From Methanobrevibacter wolinii SH (GTDB lineage Archaea > Methanobacteriota > Methanobacteria > Methanobacteriales > Methanobacteriaceae): 64,000 nt of DNA. The stretch is from assembly GCF_000621965.1 (NCBI RefSeq), contig NZ_KK211375.1, positions 1-64,000 on the forward strand, given 5' to 3'. The notes under the pieces were generated by a model. The model did no database searches, was not told the DNA's origin, and was given only the letters and a program-made list of their open reading frames with translations. Both the position numbers and the translations under genes were made by a program. Below, piece after piece: positions 61,185 through 64,000 of the stretch (its first letter is position 1; each line of letters opens with the position of its first letter).

Positions 61185-63248
61185 ATGGTTGAGATAAAAT
61201 ATGTCCCAACAATATGTCCATTCTGTGGAACTGGTTGTGGATTAAACCTCGTTGTAAAAGACGGTAAAATCTGTGGTGTTGAACCATGGAAAAGACATCC
61301 TGTAAACTCTGGAAAATTATGTCCAAAAGGAAACTTTTCATGGGAATTTATCAATAGAGAAGATAGGTTGAAAAAACCACTTATCAAAGAAAATGGTGAA
61401 TTTAGAGAAGCTACTTGGGATGAAGCTTTAACTAAAATTGCAAATAAATTAAATGAAGTTAAAGCAGAAGATCCAAAACAAATAGGATTTTATGCATGTG
61501 CAAGATCACCAAATGAAAACATTTTTGTTACTCAAAAATTCGCTAGAGTAGCATGTAATACTCATAATGTTGATCACTGTGCACGTATTTGTCACGGTCC
61601 TACTGTAGCTGGACTTGCTAACTCTTTTGGTTCAGGTGCTATGACCAATGGATTCGATAGTATTGAACAATCTGATTATATTATTGTTATTGGTGCTAAC
61701 AGTATGGAAGCACACCCATTATTTGGTCGTAAATTAATTAGAGCTAAAGAAAATAATGGTGCAAAAATTGTAGTAATTGATCCACGTTATACTCCTACTG
61801 CAAGAATTGCTGATACCTATCTTGAATTTAAATCAGGTACTGATGTTGCATTGTTAAATGGTATGATGAAAATCATCATAGATGAAGGTCTTGAAGATAA
61901 AGAATTTATTGAAAAAAGGACTAAAAACTTCGATGCATTTAAAGATGTTGTTGAAAAATATGACTTAGATAGAGTAGCTGAAATTACTGAAGCTGATCCT
62001 GAATTAATTAAAGAAATTGCAATTGAATATGCTAAAGCAGATAAAGCAGCAATTGTTTATTCATTAGGTATTACTGAACACTCACATGGTGCAGATAATG
62101 TTATGTCCACTGCTAACATGGCTATGTTAACTGGTAATCTTGGAAGAGAAGGTACTGGTGTAAACCCATTAAGAGGACAAAACAATGTACAAGGTGCTTG
62201 TGATATGGGAGCATTACCTACTGATTATGCAGGATATCGTAAAGTTAAAGATCCAGAAACTACAGCATGGATGAATGAATACTGGGGTTGTAATCTTAGT
62301 ACTGAACCTGGTTTAACTTTAGTTGAAATGATTAATGCAGCTGAAACTGGTGATTTAAAAGTATTATACATTACTGGAGAAGACCCAGTATTATCTGATG
62401 CAGATATTAACCATACTAAAAAATCATTAGCTAACTTAGACATGTTAGTTGTACAAGATCTTTTCATGACTGATACTGCACAATGTGCAGATATTGTATT
62501 ACCTGCAGCAGGTTGGGGTGAACAAGATGGTACTTTCACTAATGGTGAAAGACGTGTTCAAAGAGTACGTAAAGCTCAAAATCCACCTGGAGAAGCAATG
62601 TTAGATTGGAAAATCATGGAACAAATTGCTATTAGAATGGGTGAAGATGCACATCCAGAACAATTCCATTATGAAACTGCTCAAGATATTTGGGAAGAAA
62701 TCAGAGAAGTTGCTCCAAACATGTCTGGTATAAGTTCTGAAAGATTAGATACTCCTGAAGCTTGCCACTGGCCTTGTTTCAGTGTTGATGATCCATGTGG
62801 TCCTTTAATGTATGAAGAAAAATTCTCACATCCTGATGGATTAGCTATATTCCAACCTTTAGAACATACTGGTCCTGTAGAAGTTCCTGATGAAGAATAT
62901 CCATTCCTTTTAACTACTACACGTCTTTTATTCCATTACCATGCAGCAATGACTAGAAGATGTAAAACTTTAGCTAATGAGGTAAAAACTGGATATATTG
63001 AAATTAACACTGATGATGCTAAAAAATTAGGTATTTTAGATGGCGAAATTGTAAAAGCAAGTTCTAGAAGAGGATCTATTGAGATTCCTGCAAGAGTTAC
63101 TGATGATATTAAACCTGGTATAGTTAATATACCTATGCACTTTACTGAATGTGCAGCAAACATGTTAACTAACTCAAAATCATTCGATCCAAAATCTAAA
63201 ATGGTAGAACTTAAAGCTTGTGCTATTAATGTTGAAAAAATGGAGTAG
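61185..63248 (+). CDS. fdhA: formate dehydrogenase alpha subunit (molybdopterin)
   Basis: A 687-residue catalytic subunit that oxidises formate to CO2 at a Mo- or W-pterin centre. The N-terminal 4Fe-4S ligands are Cys11, Cys14, Cys18 and Cys46. The metal ligand is Cys136 in [11 protein letters not shown], so this is the cysteine and not the selenocysteine form. Pterin-binding segments include [17 protein letters not shown] and [20 protein letters not shown] with NVQGACDMG. The C-terminal cap contains [18 protein letters not shown]. The family and length match methanogen F420-dependent FdhA. fdhB begins 6 bp after the stop. Confidence 0.96.
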   Translation: MVEIKYVPTICPFCGTGCGLNLVVKDGKICGVEPWKRHPVNSGKLCPKGNFSWEFINREDRLKKPLIKENGEFREATWDEALTKIANKLNEVKAEDPKQIGFYACARSPNENIFVTQKFARVACNTHNVDHCARICHGPTVAGLANSFGSGAMTNGFDSIEQSDYIIVIGANSMEAHPLFGRKLIRAKENNGAKIVVIDPRYTPTARIADTYLEFKSGTDVALLNGMMKIIIDEGLEDKEFIEKRTKNFDAFKDVVEKYDLDRVAEITEADPELIKEIAIEYAKADKAAIVYSLGITEHSHGADNVMSTANMAMLTGNLGREGTGVNPLRGQNNVQGACDMGALPTDYAGYRKVKDPETTAWMNEYWGCNLSTEPGLTLVEMINAAETGDLKVLYITGEDPVLSDADINHTKKSLANLDMLVVQDLFMTDTAQCADIVLPAAGWGEQDGTFTNGERRVQRVRKAQNPPGEAMLDWKIMEQIAIRMGEDAHPEQFHYETAQDIWEEIREVAPNMSGISSERLDTPEACHWPCFSVDDPCGPLMYEEKFSHPDGLAIFQPLEHTGPVEVPDEEYPFLLTTTRLLFHYHAAMTRRCKTLANEVKTGYIEINTDDAKKLGILDGEIVKASSRRGSIEIPARVTDDIKPGIVNIPMHFTECAANMLTNSKSFDPKSKMVELKACAINVEKME

Positions 63249-63254
63249 ATTAAA

Positions 63255-64000
63255 ATGACATATAAAGTAAATGATATGGCTTATGCTTATTCTGCAAACG
63301 ACACCATTAAAGAAAAAGGAGAATATGGTGGAGCAGTAACTACCATAATGAAATACTTACTTGAAGAAAACATCGTTGATGCAGTTGTTGCTGTTGAAGA
63401 AGGATGGGATTTATATGATGCTAAACCTATTCTCATAACTGATCCTGATGATATAATTAAATCTGCAGGATCCCTTCATTGTGGTACATTAAACTTAGCT
63501 AAATTTATAACTAGATACTTAGATGGTGCAAGAGATATAAAAATAGCAGTTACATGTAAACCATGTGATTCTATGACTATTAGAGAATTAATGAGGAAAG
63601 GTAGAATCATTGAAGACAATGTCATTATGATTGGTGTAAACTGTGGTGGTACAATGCCTCCAGTAGACACAATTAAAATGATTAAAGAAGTCTATGAAAT
63701 GGATCCTACTAAAATTACCAAAGAAGAAATTGAAAAAGGTAAACTCATTATGGGATATGCTGATGGTACAGAAAAAGCATTTAAAATAGATGAGCTTGAA
63801 AAAGAAGGTAAAGGTAGACGTGAAAACTGTCAACGTTGTACCATGAACATTCCAACTAATGCAGATATGGCATTAGGTAATTGGGGTGTAATTGGTGATC
63901 TTAATGGAAAAGCTACATTTGTAGAACTTTGTTCTGAAAAAGGTGCAGATATATTTAATAAAGTTGTTGATGCAGGATTAGTTGAAGCTGTTGAACCTAT
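63255..64000 (+). CDS. fdhB: formate dehydrogenase beta subunit (F420-reducing), 3' truncated by window
   Basis: About 248 N-terminal residues of the FrhB/FdhB family, the subunit that passes electrons from FdhA through Fe-S clusters and FAD to coenzyme F420. Visible landmarks are [16 protein letters not shown] near residue 25, the Cys in [15 protein letters not shown] (about 100), VNCGGTMPP and the cluster motif [10 protein letters not shown] near 193. The ATG at 63255 follows GGAGTAGAT, which overlaps the fdhA stop, so translation is coupled. The C-terminal third, including the rest of the cluster ligands, lies outside the window. Confidence 0.95.
   Translation, partial: MTYKVNDMAYAYSANDTIKEKGEYGGAVTTIMKYLLEENIVDAVVAVEEGWDLYDAKPILITDPDDIIKSAGSLHCGTLNLAKFITRYLDGARDIKIAVTCKPCDSMTIRELMRKGRIIEDNVIMIGVNCGGTMPPVDTIKMIKEVYEMDPTKITKEEIEKGKLIMGYADGTEKAFKIDELEKEGKGRRENCQRCTMNIPTNADMALGNWGVIGDLNGKATFVELCSEKGADIFNKVVDAGLVEAVEP

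Overview
The window reads as the chromosome of a strictly anaerobic methanogenic archaeon of the order Methanobacteriales, most likely a Methanosphaera (inference, no database search was possible). The evidence is the very AT-rich DNA with T-rich 3' flanks, GGTG/GGAG ribosome sites, a methanogenesis marker 12 protein, the F430-biosynthesis enzyme CfbD, corrinoid genes (CobT, CbiE), a fused Kae1-Bud32, Hef, an archaeal RecJ-like protein, a Mur-ligase paralogue of the pseudomurein type, adhesin-like surface proteins with Ig-like or beta-helix domains, and the formate dehydrogenase genes fdhC-fdhA-fdhB.

Layout. 1-1072: the 3' end of a transposase abuts an acyltransferase gene that has lost its 5' part. 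1215-3299: a MATE exporter and a MarR regulator, with candidate operators upstream of each. 3655-10087: argF and purD on the minus strand, then ilvB-ilvN and ilvC on the plus strand. ilvE follows at 16985, just ahead of uppP. 10330-16494: carbonic anhydrase, a small membrane protein, methanogenesis marker 12, an Sm-like protein, a 48-residue small gene, surE, a membrane-anchored Mrr-like protein and tRNA-Val. 19204-20182: an HTH regulator, a DUF4013 membrane protein and a strong terminator. 20567-26302: cobT, kae1-bud32, rdgB, rps15 and recJ. 26653-37951: two surface proteins flanking an aconitase-X subunit (modified mevalonate pathway), a Mur ligase, hef and trmI. 38473-46227: a Get3/ArsA ATPase, a DUF2115 protein, nadE, leuS and cbiE. 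46472-56848: a holin-like/alkaline-phosphatase fusion, a metallophosphoesterase, ychF, cfbD, hisH, a HypE-like protein and a pilin-like small protein. 57108-59270: tRNA-Arg, truD and a methyltransferase. 60183-64000: fdhC, fdhA and the start of fdhB, which runs off the window.

Most genes are housekeeping and singly transcribed, separated by long AT-rich spacers. The unusual content lies in those spacers. At least seven contain short direct duplications with a 45-77 bp period, the largest being four 67-bp copies just upstream of cfbD. Three contain MITE-like elements with TGTTGAAA inverted ends. Several genes have palindromes over the predicted promoter (MATE, marR, ilvC, fdhC) or in the leader (fdhC-fdhA gap). 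No CRISPR array, prophage, rRNA or recognisable defence island was found.
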